64,000 nucleotides of DNA from an uncultured Bacilli bacterium (GTDB lineage Bacteria > Bacillota_I > Bacilli_A > RF39 > UBA660). The notes below the pieces were generated by a model. The model was not told where the DNA came from. It searched no databases and was given only the letters and a program-made list of their open reading frames with translations. Positions within the stretch are counted from its first letter, which is position 1; each line of letters opens with the position of its first letter. Where the stretch lies: contig CAKORX010000001.1 of NCBI GenBank assembly GCA_934101645.1, forward strand, positions 150,550 through 214,549, written 5' to 3'. Shown piece after piece: positions 18,353 to 27,209 of this stretch. The translations under genes were made by a program, and so were the position numbers.

Positions 18353-18859
18353 CTATTTTCTTTTAAATTTTCTTGTAAAAGGATGGTCTATTGTTTGCCA
18401 GCATTTTTCAGTATTTTGTTTATCTGAGCAATTTTCAAAGCTACAATTATTAGGGCAAATATTTTCTAAGTGATCAACACCAATATAGTCCATATAATCC
18501 ACAGGGCATCCATTATTACCACCTAAAGTTGGATAAATACCTTTTTTAAAATCCTCATAAAATATTATCGAAGGCACAACATCTTCATCATCATAAGGTG
18601 AAAATGACTTAACAAATGTTATACCTGGAATAACCCTTTTTTCATAAAATGGTCTAACTTCAATTAACGATTTTTCTTCACCTACTTTTACCACTTTATA
18701 AAAAAAGTTTTTTATTTTAATAATATTTTGTTCGATGACATAACCTTCTCCAAGGCAAGAACTACAAATATAACCATACTCACCATCAATAGAACTTATT
18801 CCACTTCCATTGCAACAACTACAAACACATTTTATACCATTTATTTTTTCAACACTCAT
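18353..18859 (-). CDS. Hypothetical protein with DnaJ-type zinc motifs
   Basis: 168 residues from an ATG behind GGAGGG; an earlier TTG would include that site. Two CxxCxGxG-like motifs (CVCSCCNGSGIS and ICSSCLGEGYV) near the N-terminus form a probable zinc-binding rubredoxin- or DnaJ-like knuckle. The C-terminal part has further cysteines (CPNNCSFENCSD, EKCW). It could be a zinc-dependent RNA- or protein-binding factor. The function is unknown. Confidence 0.65.
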   Translation of the reverse strand: MSVEKINGIKCVCSCCNGSGISSIDGEYGYICSSCLGEGYVIEQNIIKIKNFFYKVVKVGEEKSLIEVRPFYEKRVIPGITFVKSFSPYDDEDVVPSIIFYEDFKKGIYPTLGGNNGCPVDYMDYIGVDHLENICPNNCSFENCSDKQNTEKCWQTIDHPFTRKFKRK

Positions 18860-18976
18860 AAAACCCTCCAAATTTCCGTTATACTATAACACATTTCTTT
18901 TACACTTGCAAATAATTAGAAAATGTATTATTTTAATAAGTATAAGGTATATTATATTTAGAAAAGATGATAAAAT

Positions 18977-19864
18977 TTGGAAAAATCAATTGTATACTTT
19001 ACAAAAAAGATTGACAGTGAATCTTTAATAAAAATATATGAAAAATTAGGTGTCGACTTAAAAGGAAATATTGGTATTAAAGTTTCTACGGGAGAAGATG
19101 GAAGCAAAGGTTATCTAAAAAAAGAATTAATTGCTCCCTTAGTTCAAAAATTAAATGGCACAATAATTGAGTGTAACACTGCCTACCCTGGAAAAAGGCT
19201 AAATACTGAAGACCACTTAAAAGTTGCTGAAAAGCATGGTTTTACATCTTATGCAAAAGTTGACATTATGGATAGTGAAGGAGATTTTAAAATACTCGTA
19301 AAAAATGGTAAGCATTTAGAATATGATATAGTTGGTTCTCATTTGCAAAACTATGATTCAATAATAAACCTAGTTCATGGTAAGGGACATGCAATGTGTG
19401 GATTTGGAGCAAACTTAAAAAACCAATCTATTGATATTGCCTCAAGTGCTGGTAAAGCTTATATTCATAGCTGTGGACAAACCTCTAAAATTCCCGATGC
19501 ATGGAATGTAAAATATGAGCAAAAAGATTTTATTGAATCAATGGCCGAAGCTACTAAAGCAGTTAGTGACTACATAAAAGATAATAATAAACAAATAGTT
19601 TATATTACTGTAATGAATGCAATTTCTGTTGATTGTGACTGTGATAAAAATCAAAAAGATCCAGTTATAAGTGATTTAGGAATTGTGGCATCACTAGATC
19701 CTGTAGCAAATGATCAAGCATTTATTGACATGATATGGGCATGTAAAGAAGATGGCGTAGAACTTATAAAAGAAAGAATAGATTCTCGTGAAGGAAGGCA
19801 TATTCTTCCATATGCTGAAAGTCTTGGCCTTGGAAGCACTTCTTACGAACTTGTTGAAATATAA
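18977..19864 (+). CDS. DUF362 family protein
   Basis: 295 residues matching the DUF362 family: VYFTKKIDSESLIKIYEKLG, GIKVSTGEDGSKGYLKKELI, HGKGHAMCGFGANLKN, and the cysteine-rich SVDCDCDKNQKDPVI. It ends before the ferredoxin-type domain found in longer members. The family is often described as Fe-S-associated; its reaction is unknown. The start is a TTG; a weak AGAAAAGATG lies upstream and no better codon exists. Confidence 0.82.
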   Translation: MEKSIVYFTKKIDSESLIKIYEKLGVDLKGNIGIKVSTGEDGSKGYLKKELIAPLVQKLNGTIIECNTAYPGKRLNTEDHLKVAEKHGFTSYAKVDIMDSEGDFKILVKNGKHLEYDIVGSHLQNYDSIINLVHGKGHAMCGFGANLKNQSIDIASSAGKAYIHSCGQTSKIPDAWNVKYEQKDFIESMAEATKAVSDYIKDNNKQIVYITVMNAISVDCDCDKNQKDPVISDLGIVASLDPVANDQAFIDMIWACKEDGVELIKERIDSREGRHILPYAESLGLGSTSYELVEI

Positions 19865-19940
19865 AAATATATTATTTAAAAAAACTGAGAAATCACTAAA
19901 TAATCTTTAGTAATGCCTCAATTATATTGTATTTATTAAA

Positions 19941-19971
19941 AATAGCTTAAAAATGAATAAGCTATTTTTTT
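19941..19971 (+). terminator. Terminator after the DUF362 gene
   Basis: Stem AATAGCTT / AAGCTATT followed by six T. The rest of 19865-20125 shows no gene. Confidence 0.8.
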
Positions 19972-20125
19972 ATTAATAATAATTATTAAATAATTCTGGT
20001 TTTACACAACTTCATTAAGGATATTATTAATTTATCAATATATAATTCAAATTTTTATACTACATAATTAAAGAATATTTTATTGCATCTAACATATTTT
20101 ATAGCACAATATTACTTACTATATC

Positions 20126-21403
20126 CTACTTTCTCCAAATGATTTCCCATTCCTTTCTGTTAAAAGAGAAAATTTCGTGTTCATTTTTTGAAAAATATAC
20201 ATATTGGAAGTTAGGTGCTTGAACTTTTCCAAAACATTTATCATTTTTTAACATCATGTCATAATTATATCTACTTATTTGAACTTTCCAACCAGTATTA
20301 ATATTTCTCAGTCTTACAATCTGTGTACCCTTTTTATCTTCAAAAGCCTCTTTAATTGTAAAAATTCCTGATGGCACTTTTTCATAATTTATCTTATATC
20401 TTTTTTTATCCTTTATAATAATCACGTACTCGACTTTGCCAGTTTCCGAATATTTAATATCAATTATTTTATCAATAGTTTTTTTTAGAAGTTTTTCAAA
20501 TCTATATTTACATCTATCTTTTTTTTTAGATAAATATGCACAATCATAGCAAATATTATTTGCATTAATAAAATGATTGACAGCAGGACACCAAGAATAT
20601 GATTTTACACCAAAAAGTATGTCTTCAGGATAGAAAACTTGATCTGATAAATCATCTATAGAATATTTTCTCATACTTAGATTTCTATCAAAACTTCCAT
20701 CATGAAGAAATTTTACTTCTATATATTTGTCAACAAAATCATAATCATATAAATTATTATTTCCACCCGACAGAAATGTATCTGGTGAAATAGAAGATGT
20801 TTCATCAACATGATGAAGATAAGCATATTCTAGTAATTCATCATTAGTTAAACTTAATTCTTTATAATCGGGAATGGAACACCAGATATTATTAAATTCT
20901 TGCAAATAGACATCAACCATTTTAGAATCATATCCTCTAAGATTAATCAAACTATTATTCCATGAATAATTGCAATCATAGTACTCTTTAATATCTCCAT
21001 TTAAAAATGCTGTCGTAGCATCAAAAATCCATATAACCTTATAACCTAATGAATTATAAAAAATATTTCTTTCCTTAAATTCATCGTATTTTATATGACT
21101 GTGTTGAAATTCGATAACCGTATTTTTTATAAAAACATCTGCTCTATGCTTTTCCTCTCCTTTTCTAAATACAACTTCTTGATTATCTATAGGAAACTGA
21201 TTTTGCCATGAACTATGCCACTCAGACATATCATAATGCCAACCATCACAAGTTGAAGTAGATAAATGAGAAAAATGATGTATTTTAATGTTACCCCTTT
21301 TTATGCATAATTCTCCACCACAGGTTGGACAATAGTATTTTTCTTTACGACTTGCATCGTCAACATGTATTCTAACTTTATTTTTATCATATGCAATAAT
21401 CAT
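20126..21403 (-). CDS. CoiA-like competence/nuclease protein
   Basis: 425 residues. The N-terminus has a zinc ribbon (YYCPTCGGEL) and HHFSHL, followed by a PD-(D/E)xK-like nuclease core: RKGEEKHRADVFIKNTVIEF with QHSHI and the helix FKERNIFYNSLGYKVIWIFD. This is the layout of CoiA, which promotes recombination of incoming DNA in transformation. The C-terminal half has a second cysteine cluster (CYDCAYLSKKKDRC) and is less like CoiA. Single gene with a long upstream gap. Confidence 0.78.
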   Translation of the reverse strand: MIIAYDKNKVRIHVDDASRKEKYYCPTCGGELCIKRGNIKIHHFSHLSTSTCDGWHYDMSEWHSSWQNQFPIDNQEVVFRKGEEKHRADVFIKNTVIEFQHSHIKYDEFKERNIFYNSLGYKVIWIFDATTAFLNGDIKEYYDCNYSWNNSLINLRGYDSKMVDVYLQEFNNIWCSIPDYKELSLTNDELLEYAYLHHVDETSSISPDTFLSGGNNNLYDYDFVDKYIEVKFLHDGSFDRNLSMRKYSIDDLSDQVFYPEDILFGVKSYSWCPAVNHFINANNICYDCAYLSKKKDRCKYRFEKLLKKTIDKIIDIKYSETGKVEYVIIIKDKKRYKINYEKVPSGIFTIKEAFEDKKGTQIVRLRNINTGWKVQISRYNYDMMLKNDKCFGKVQAPNFQYVYFSKNEHEIFSFNRKEWEIIWRK

Positions 21404-21586
21404 AATATACCTCTTGGTAAAGTATTATAACACAATTATTATTCTATAAAAAACATATAGTTATTGTCCTTGCTTAATAAAATATATTCTATAATTACCT
21501 TTTTGCTGTATAAAAAGATAATATATTAGATACTAATTTCAAATCTAAATAAAATTCTTGTAAAAAATTAAACACATGATAGTGCT

Positions 21587-21750
21587 TTAAATTAAACGAT
21601 AATAATCAAATTGAAAAAAGTAAACTATTAACATGCCCTAAATGTGGGAACAAATTATTATTAAAAGTGGCAAAATACGGAAAACATACCGGAGAAAAAT
21701 TTTATGGCTGCTCTAATTATCCAAATTGTAAATATATAAAAAAAATATAA
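21587..21750 (+). pseudogene. Relic of a topoisomerase-type zinc finger domain
   Basis: Open frame without a start codon that reads KLLTCPKCGNKLLLKV and FYGCSNYPNCKYIKKI. This is the C4 zinc finger found at the C-termini of topoisomerase I and some nucleases. A TAG precedes it in frame, so only the 3' end of a former gene is left. The rest of the 364-base gap 21404-21767 shows nothing more. Confidence 0.6.
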
Positions 21751-21767
21751 TATAAAACGACTTATAA

Positions 21768-22430
21768 CTACTTTTTTATCGTATAATAAAAACCAGCTAA
21801 TAAAGAGCTTGATAGTAAAATGCCACCAATAATGTCTGTAAGCCAGTGAACGCCAGAAAAAAGTCTTCCTATGGGAATTAAAAACATTAAAACAAGAGAA
21901 ATAATACTAACAATTTTTAAAAAGTTATATTTCTTATATAAATTTTTATTGAAAATAATAGCACTTCCACATACACATAAACTTAATATGGTGTGAGATG
22001 ATGGATAAGATGGTTCTAACAAATAATCATTTGTTATTAATAAAACAGGTCTATAATTTACTACTACTTTTTCAAAAAATACATAGAAAATTAAAACAAC
22101 TATATAAAATCCTAACAATTTATATAAATTTTTATCAACTTTTTTAAAACTTTTAGTTCTTACTAGTTCAATTAAGCCTATTAAACCATAAACTAAAACA
22201 ATTAATAAAGAAACAATTCCTAATACTTCAGTTATTTTATAAAGAGCACGATTATATCCAATTAACATTTGAAAATGTCCATTTAAAAATGCAAATCCAA
22301 CCTTTGAGTCATTTGGACCAATACTTTTTACATCAACAAATTTTAAAAGTATTGTAAAAACTACAAATATTATAAATAATCCTATTGAGATTATTAAACT
22401 TTTAGTCTTCTTCAAACTTACCACTTCCAA
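21768..22430 (-). CDS. PAP2 family membrane phosphatase
   Basis: 220 residues with five or six membrane helices and the acid-phosphatase triad: KVVVNYRP, PSYPSSHT and GRLFSGVHWLTDIIGG. PAP2 enzymes remove phosphate from lipids such as undecaprenyl pyrophosphate or phosphatidate at the outer membrane face. The start is a non-ATG codon; TTG at 22430 or one at 22415 behind GGAAGTGG are both possible. Confidence 0.88.
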   Translation of the reverse strand: MEVVSLKKTKSLIISIGLFIIFVVFTILLKFVDVKSIGPNDSKVGFAFLNGHFQMLIGYNRALYKITEVLGIVSLLIVLVYGLIGLIELVRTKSFKKVDKNLYKLLGFYIVVLIFYVFFEKVVVNYRPVLLITNDYLLEPSYPSSHTILSLCVCGSAIIFNKNLYKKYNFLKIVSIISLVLMFLIPIGRLFSGVHWLTDIIGGILLSSSLLAGFYYTIKK

Positions 22431-22498
22431 TTATATATTAAGTTTAACTTAAAATAATCAATTAATCAATAAAAATTATGTTATAATAAAATAGTAAA

Positions 22499-22515
22499 TT
22501 TAAGGTTTATTTAAG
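22499..22515 (+). promoter_or_regulatory. Response-regulator site 1 (TTTAAG direct repeat, 11-base period)
   Basis: TTTAAGGTTTATTTAAG: two TTTAAG boxes 11 bases apart, 35 bases before the response-regulator gene. An identical 17-mer precedes the HtrA gene and a close variant precedes the thioredoxin-like gene. Direct repeats at an 11-base period are typical of OmpR/PhoB family sites. Confidence 0.7.
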
Positions 22516-22549
22516 ATAAAATAACTAATATATTTTAGGGTGGTGTTTT

Positions 22550-23242
22550 ATGAACATTCTTATTATTGAAGATGAATTTAATTTAGCGGATGCTGTTGCA
22601 AGTATGCTTAAATCGCAAAAATATTTGGTAAATATTTGCACTGATGGAATAACAGGTGAAGATGAAGCTTTAACCGGAATGTATGATTTAATAATTTTAG
22701 ACGTCATGTTACCACATAAAAACGGTTTTGATATTTTAAAAAATATTAAATTAAACAAAATTAAATCTAAAATAATTATGCTTACTGCTAAAAGTAATAT
22801 TAGTGATAAGCTCGAAGGATTTAATGATGGCGCTAATGATTATTTAACTAAGCCTTTTCACATGGAAGAACTTCTTGCAAGAGTAAATGTACAATTAAGA
22901 AGAAATGACAATGGAACAAATTTAATTGAATATGGTGATATATCCTTAAACCTAGAAAAATTAATTTTAAAAAATAATAAAACAAATGATGAAATTAATA
23001 TTATCGGTAAGGAATTTAATCTTCTTGAATTACTTATAAATAATTCAAATAACATAATCTCTAAAGAACAAATATTTAATAAGATATGGGGCTATGATAG
23101 TGACTCTGATATTAATAGTTTAGAGGTATATATGTCATTTTTAAGAAAAAAATTAAAATTAATAAATTCTAAAGTTAAAATTAAAGTTATACGAAATATG
23201 GGTTATAAATTGGAGTTGCAAAATGAAAAAATTAAAATCTAA
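22550..23242 (+). CDS. OmpR/PhoB family response regulator
   Basis: 230 residues. The receiver domain starts LIIEDEFNLADAVASML, with the phosphate acceptor in DLIILDVMLP and the conserved Lys in YLTKPF. The C-terminal winged helix ends VKVIRNMGYKLEL. It overlaps the kinase gene by 20 bases. The TTTAAG repeat upstream suggests it controls itself, the HtrA protease and the thioredoxin-like gene. The input signal is unknown; cell-envelope stress is a reasonable inference from HtrA. Confidence 0.93.
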   Translation: MNILIIEDEFNLADAVASMLKSQKYLVNICTDGITGEDEALTGMYDLIILDVMLPHKNGFDILKNIKLNKIKSKIIMLTAKSNISDKLEGFNDGANDYLTKPFHMEELLARVNVQLRRNDNGTNLIEYGDISLNLEKLILKNNKTNDEINIIGKEFNLLELLINNSNNIISKEQIFNKIWGYDSDSDINSLEVYMSFLRKKLKLINSKVKIKVIRNMGYKLELQNEKIKI

Positions 23243-24410
23243 AGTTTTTTTTACAATAAGTAGTATTTTAACAATATTTATATTTTCGGTATTTATCTTT
23301 ACAAATATTAATGCATATAAAGAGAAAAAAGATAATATTGAAAATGTATTAAATAAAATGCTAGAATCCTCAAATAATAATTTACTTGACCAAAACTATA
23401 AAAAGGTTTTTATGGACTTTACTGTATATAATGTAATTCTTGATGAATCCGGAGGTTACAAAGAAACTGTTAGTCATACATTCGAGGATATAATTGACAT
23501 AGTAAAAATTAAAAATATTGCTAATAAAATTATTAAAATGCATAACTCAAATTATTATATAGGAAACCTTTACACTCACAAGTATGCTTATGCATTTACA
23601 AATTCAAATAGTTTAATAATAATGGATAATACGCTTATAAAAAGTGATTTATTGAAAACATTTATAACTACTTTAATTATATTTATCATAATGGAAGCCC
23701 TTGTGGTAGCTCTCGCCTACACTTTAACAAACTGGATTACCGTACCTGTAAGTGAAAGCTTTGAAAAGCAGAAAAGATTTATTGCAGATGCCTCACATGA
23801 ACTTAAAACGCCACTTACCGTTATCGGAGCAAGTTGTGATGCCTATTTTAATGATAAAAATGAAAAATGGATTCACAATATTAAAAGTGAATCAGAGAAA
23901 ATGAACAAACTTGTTATTGAATTATTAGATTTAGCATCGCTAGATAGAGATAAAAATATTGATATGAAAGAAGAAAATCTTTCTAAAATTACTGAAGGAG
24001 AAATTCTTACATTTGAAAGTTTATTTTATGAAAAAAATATTAAATTAAAATATGATGTAAAGAAAAATATTAAATGTTTTTGCAATAGCGACATGATAAA
24101 AGAACTTCTTGGAATACTTATTGATAATGCAATAAAACATACTAAAGGAAAAGTTATTATTAACTTATATAAAGCTGGAAAAGACATTGTTTTAGAGGTT
24201 AAAAATGATGGTGAAAAAATCAAAAAAGAAGATGAGAAAAAAATATTTGAAAGATTTTATAAAGTTGATGAATCAAGAAATCGAGACAGTAATAGATATG
24301 GTCTTGGTCTTGCAATAGCAAAAGAAATTGTATTAAAACATAATGGTACAATAACTGCAAGTTCAAAAAATGAATATACTATTTTTAAAGTAACATTAAG
24401 CCAAAAATAA
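23223..24410 (+). CDS. Sensor histidine kinase
   Basis: 395 residues. Two membrane helices (near residues 9-30 and 140-165) flank an extracytoplasmic sensor of about 110 residues. The H-box is FIADASHELKTPLTVIGA, the N-box LLGILIDNAIKHT, and the ATP lid is seen in FERFYKVDES and GLGLAIAKEIV. There is no clear HAMP domain. Partner of the overlapping response regulator. Confidence 0.93.
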   Translation: MKKLKSKVFFTISSILTIFIFSVFIFTNINAYKEKKDNIENVLNKMLESSNNNLLDQNYKKVFMDFTVYNVILDESGGYKETVSHTFEDIIDIVKIKNIANKIIKMHNSNYYIGNLYTHKYAYAFTNSNSLIIMDNTLIKSDLLKTFITTLIIFIIMEALVVALAYTLTNWITVPVSESFEKQKRFIADASHELKTPLTVIGASCDAYFNDKNEKWIHNIKSESEKMNKLVIELLDLASLDRDKNIDMKEENLSKITEGEILTFESLFYEKNIKLKYDVKKNIKCFCNSDMIKELLGILIDNAIKHTKGKVIINLYKAGKDIVLEVKNDGEKIKKEDEKKIFERFYKVDESRNRDSNRYGLGLAIAKEIVLKHNGTITASSKNEYTIFKVTLSQK

Positions 24411-24423
24411 TTGGCTTTTTTTT
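24398..24423 (+). terminator. Terminator after the kinase gene
   Basis: Stem AAGCCA / TGGCTT with eight T. Its T-run merges into the second TTTAAG operator, so termination and activation elements touch. Confidence 0.75.
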
Positions 24424-24437
24424 AAGGTTTATTTAAG
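24421..24437 (+). promoter_or_regulatory. Response-regulator site 2, upstream of the HtrA gene
   Basis: The same 17 bases as site 1 (TTTAAGGTTTATTTAAG), 37 bases before the HtrA start, at a distance suited to replace a -35 box. Confidence 0.7.
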
Positions 24438-24473
24438 ATAACAATTTTAAAATTATCATGTAAGGAGGAAAAG

Positions 24474-25553
24474 ATGGAAAATAAAACAAAAAATATATTT
24501 ACAATAATTGGTTCATTTTTTATTGGAGTAATGCTTACAATTGTAACTTTCTATAACTACCCTACTTTGATAAATCAAAATAAAACAGTTTATGAAAAAA
24601 ATGTTACAATCACTGATACTGGTTTGTCTGAGTCAGTTAGTAAGGTTTATAACAGTGTAGCAATTATTTCAAATTATGTTAATGATGAGTTATATGCATC
24701 AGGAAGTGGCTTCATTTATAAAATTGATGGAAACGATACTTATATAATTACAAATCATCACGTTATTGAAAATGGTCAAACATTTAAAGTAACTTATTCA
24801 AATAACAAAACTATAGACGCAGTTTTAGTTGGTAGTGATGAATATACAGATATTGCCGTATTAAAAGTTGCTACTGTAGATGGTTATAATGCAGTTACTA
24901 TAGGAGAAAGTGATAAGGTAAATCCCGGAGATACAACATTTGTCTTAGGAACTCCACTTGATAGTACTTACTCATTTACTGTTACAAGAGGAATTATTTC
25001 TGGTAAAGAAAGACTTGTTGAAGTAAGCAGCTCTAACAATAATGATTTTGTTATAAATGTAATTCAAACTGATGCAGCAGTTAACTCTGGTAATAGTGGT
25101 GGTCCACTTTGTAATGCTAATGGTGAAGTTATAGGAGTTGTTAATGCTAAACTTTCCGGAACAGGAATCGAAGGTATGGGATTTGCTATTCCTATTGAAA
25201 CTGCCACAAAAAAAGCTGATGAAATTATAAATAATAAAGTTACTGAATATCCATATATAGGTGTTTCAATTGCAAATGTTAGTAATTTAAAAAATTCTTT
25301 TAAATATCAAAATATTACAGTAAGTAATGGTGTTTATGTTGTAAGTATTGAAAAAAGCTCTCCTGCCTATGGCAAACTTGAAAATGGTGACATTATTGTT
25401 AAAGTAAATGAGGTGGATGTAAGTAATATTGCCTACTTTAGATATGAGTTATATAAATGTAACGTAAATGACGAAATTACTATTACTGTTTTACGTAACA
25501 ATAAAGAAAAAGATATAAAAATTAAATTAACTGCAAAAAATAAAAATATTTAA
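24474..25553 (+). CDS. htrA: HtrA/DegP-like membrane-anchored serine protease with PDZ domain
   Basis: 359 residues. One N-terminal helix (IIGSFFIGVMLTIVTF) anchors an outward-facing trypsin-like domain with the triad His in ITNHHVIENG, Asp in YTDIAVLKV and Ser in GNSGGPL. One C-terminal PDZ domain follows (PYIGVSIANV to ENGDIIVKVNEVDV). HtrA proteases degrade misfolded envelope proteins. AAGGAGG precedes the ATG. The shared upstream operator links it to the adjacent two-component system. Confidence 0.93.
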   Translation: MENKTKNIFTIIGSFFIGVMLTIVTFYNYPTLINQNKTVYEKNVTITDTGLSESVSKVYNSVAIISNYVNDELYASGSGFIYKIDGNDTYIITNHHVIENGQTFKVTYSNNKTIDAVLVGSDEYTDIAVLKVATVDGYNAVTIGESDKVNPGDTTFVLGTPLDSTYSFTVTRGIISGKERLVEVSSSNNNDFVINVIQTDAAVNSGNSGGPLCNANGEVIGVVNAKLSGTGIEGMGFAIPIETATKKADEIINNKVTEYPYIGVSIANVSNLKNSFKYQNITVSNGVYVVSIEKSSPAYGKLENGDIIVKVNEVDVSNIAYFRYELYKCNVNDEITITVLRNNKEKDIKIKLTAKNKNI

Positions 25554-25565
25554 GTTTCATTTAAG
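25549..25565 (+). promoter_or_regulatory. Response-regulator site 3, upstream of the thioredoxin-like gene
   Basis: TTTAAGTTTCATTTAAG: the same two boxes at the same 11-base period, overlapping the HtrA stop codon. A TATATT-type box follows at about 25571. The 130-base leader before the next start has an extra AAAGGAG with no ATG behind it. Confidence 0.65.
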
Positions 25566-25698
25566 GCCTATGTTATATTATTAAATTGTGATAGAAAGGA
25601 GAATAAAATATAAGTTAAAAAAATAAATTAAAAAATAATAATAATTAATGATTTAAAATAATTTTTTCAAAAACTACTACTTTGAAAGGAGGTGGGAT

Positions 25699-25938
25699 AT
25701 GAAGATACAGATTATCGGGGAAAATTCAAGTAATCGTATGAAACTCTTAAAAAACCTTAATAAAGTCACTAAAAACTCCGATATTGATATTGACATTGTT
25801 GTCGTAGACGATGAAAAAAGTTTAGAAAAATATAAAAATGTCAATAAACCAATATTTATAATAAACGATAAAATAATCAGTAATGGAAAAATTTTAACCG
25901 ATAGAGAAATTAAAAATTATGTTAAAATATTTGCGTAA
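25699..25938 (+). CDS. Small thioredoxin-like protein lacking the CxxC motif
   Basis: 79 residues with the pattern of the small thioredoxin_3-like family: MKIQIIGENSSN at the position where relatives have a CxxC, and KPIFIINDKIISNGKILTDR at the cis-proline/strand region. The active cysteines are absent, so redox activity is unlikely. GAAAGGAGG precedes the ATG. Probably a member of the regulon of the adjacent two-component system. Confidence 0.65.
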   Translation: MKIQIIGENSSNRMKLLKNLNKVTKNSDIDIDIVVVDDEKSLEKYKNVNKPIFIINDKIISNGKILTDREIKNYVKIFA

Positions 25939-25973
25939 GTAATTAAAATATATATAAATAAATCTCACAATTC

Positions 25974-26012
25974 AAGGTTGTTAACGATGTAAGTAAGTTA
26001 ATAACCTTTTTC
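25974..26012 (+). terminator. Terminator after the thioredoxin-like gene
   Basis: Stem AAGGTTGTTAAC / GTTAATAACCTT with one mismatch, followed by five T. Confidence 0.75.
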
Positions 26013-26053
26013 TTTTAAACTATGCTATAATTATTTAGTTAGAAGGTGCATGT

Positions 26054-27163
26054 ATGGGTAGTTATATAGATATTATTAAAACAGCGTTACTATTTTTTCC
26101 AGTAATAGCTTTTTTTATAAGTTTTCCTTTTATATTAATTGAATATCATAAATATGGTTCAATTTCTTTATTAAAAACAATTATTATTTATTCTTTTATT
26201 CTTTATTTGTTATGTGCTTATTTTTTAATAATTTTACCACTACCAAAATTTAGTGAGGTAAAGGCACTTACTACTCCAAAAATGCAGTTAATACCTTTTG
26301 AATTTATTATAGATTTTATTAAATATTCATCATTTAAAATAAATGACATTCATACTTATATTTCCGCTTTAAAAGAATCATATTTTTACGTTCCTTTATA
26401 TAACATATTTTTAACTTTACCATTTGGAATGTATTTAAAATATTATTTTAAATGTAGTTTCAAAAAAACTGTATTTTTAACCTTTTGTTTAAGTTTATTT
26501 TTTGAATTAACTCAATTATCTGGTCTATATTTTATTTATCCGCGTGGATATAGACTATTTGATGTAGATGATTTATTTTTAAATACTATTGGTGGAACTC
26601 TTGGTTATTTAATTATGAAACCATTATCTAAACTTCTTCCTAAACGTGAAGACATAGATTATAAAGCCATTGAAAAAGGAAAAAATATCTCTGGTTTAAG
26701 AAAACTTACAACAATATGCTTAGATTTATTTTTATTATCATTAATTCAAATTGTGTTTTATATTTTTTTAAGAAATTATAAATATACCTTTATAATCACA
26801 AGTCCTTTATATTATTTAATTTTACCTCTATTTTTTAAAGGTCAAACTTTTGCAGAAAAATTTTTAAATATTCAAGTAGTAGATTATGAAAATAATTACA
26901 AAGTTATGAAAACTTTGCTAAGAAGGATTTTATTTTTTGCAATATACATTTTAATGCCTATTATACTTTTTAAAATATATGGATTTATTCATTTAAAAAA
27001 CGAGTTTATTTTAGGAGTGCTTTTACTATTATGGGTATTTATTTTTGAATTTTCGTCATTTATAAAATTTTTATTCACTAAAAAAGAGTTACCTTATGAA
27101 ACTCTTAGCAAGACAAAATTATTAAGTACAGTCAAGCATAACCCAACATCAAATAATAATTAA
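26054..27163 (+). CDS. VanZ-RDD membrane protein
   Basis: 369 residues with about eight membrane helices. The N-terminal half is VanZ-like: YVPLYNIFLTLPFGMYLKY, then FFELTQLSG and FDVDDLFLNTIGGTLGY. The C-terminal half is an RDD-type domain (TTICLDLFLLSLIQIVF, GQTFAEKFLNIQVVD). VanZ proteins can lower teicoplanin sensitivity by an unknown route; most members have other, unknown envelope roles. It has its own TATAAT box (GCTATAATTA) and terminator. Confidence 0.85.
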   Translation: MGSYIDIIKTALLFFPVIAFFISFPFILIEYHKYGSISLLKTIIIYSFILYLLCAYFLIILPLPKFSEVKALTTPKMQLIPFEFIIDFIKYSSFKINDIHTYISALKESYFYVPLYNIFLTLPFGMYLKYYFKCSFKKTVFLTFCLSLFFELTQLSGLYFIYPRGYRLFDVDDLFLNTIGGTLGYLIMKPLSKLLPKREDIDYKAIEKGKNISGLRKLTTICLDLFLLSLIQIVFYIFLRNYKYTFIITSPLYYLILPLFFKGQTFAEKFLNIQVVDYENNYKVMKTLLRRILFFAIYILMPIILFKIYGFIHLKNEFILGVLLLLWVFIFEFSSFIKFLFTKKELPYETLSKTKLLSTVKHNPTSNNN

Positions 27164-27180
27164 GAAAACACACGTTACCA

Positions 27181-27208
27181 AAAAAAGTCCATATTTATGG
27201 GCTTTTTT
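27181..27208. terminator. Bidirectional terminator
   Basis: AAGTCCATA / TATGGGCTT stem (one G-T pair) with A- and T-runs on both sides, between convergent genes. Confidence 0.8.
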
Positions 27209-27209
27209 A

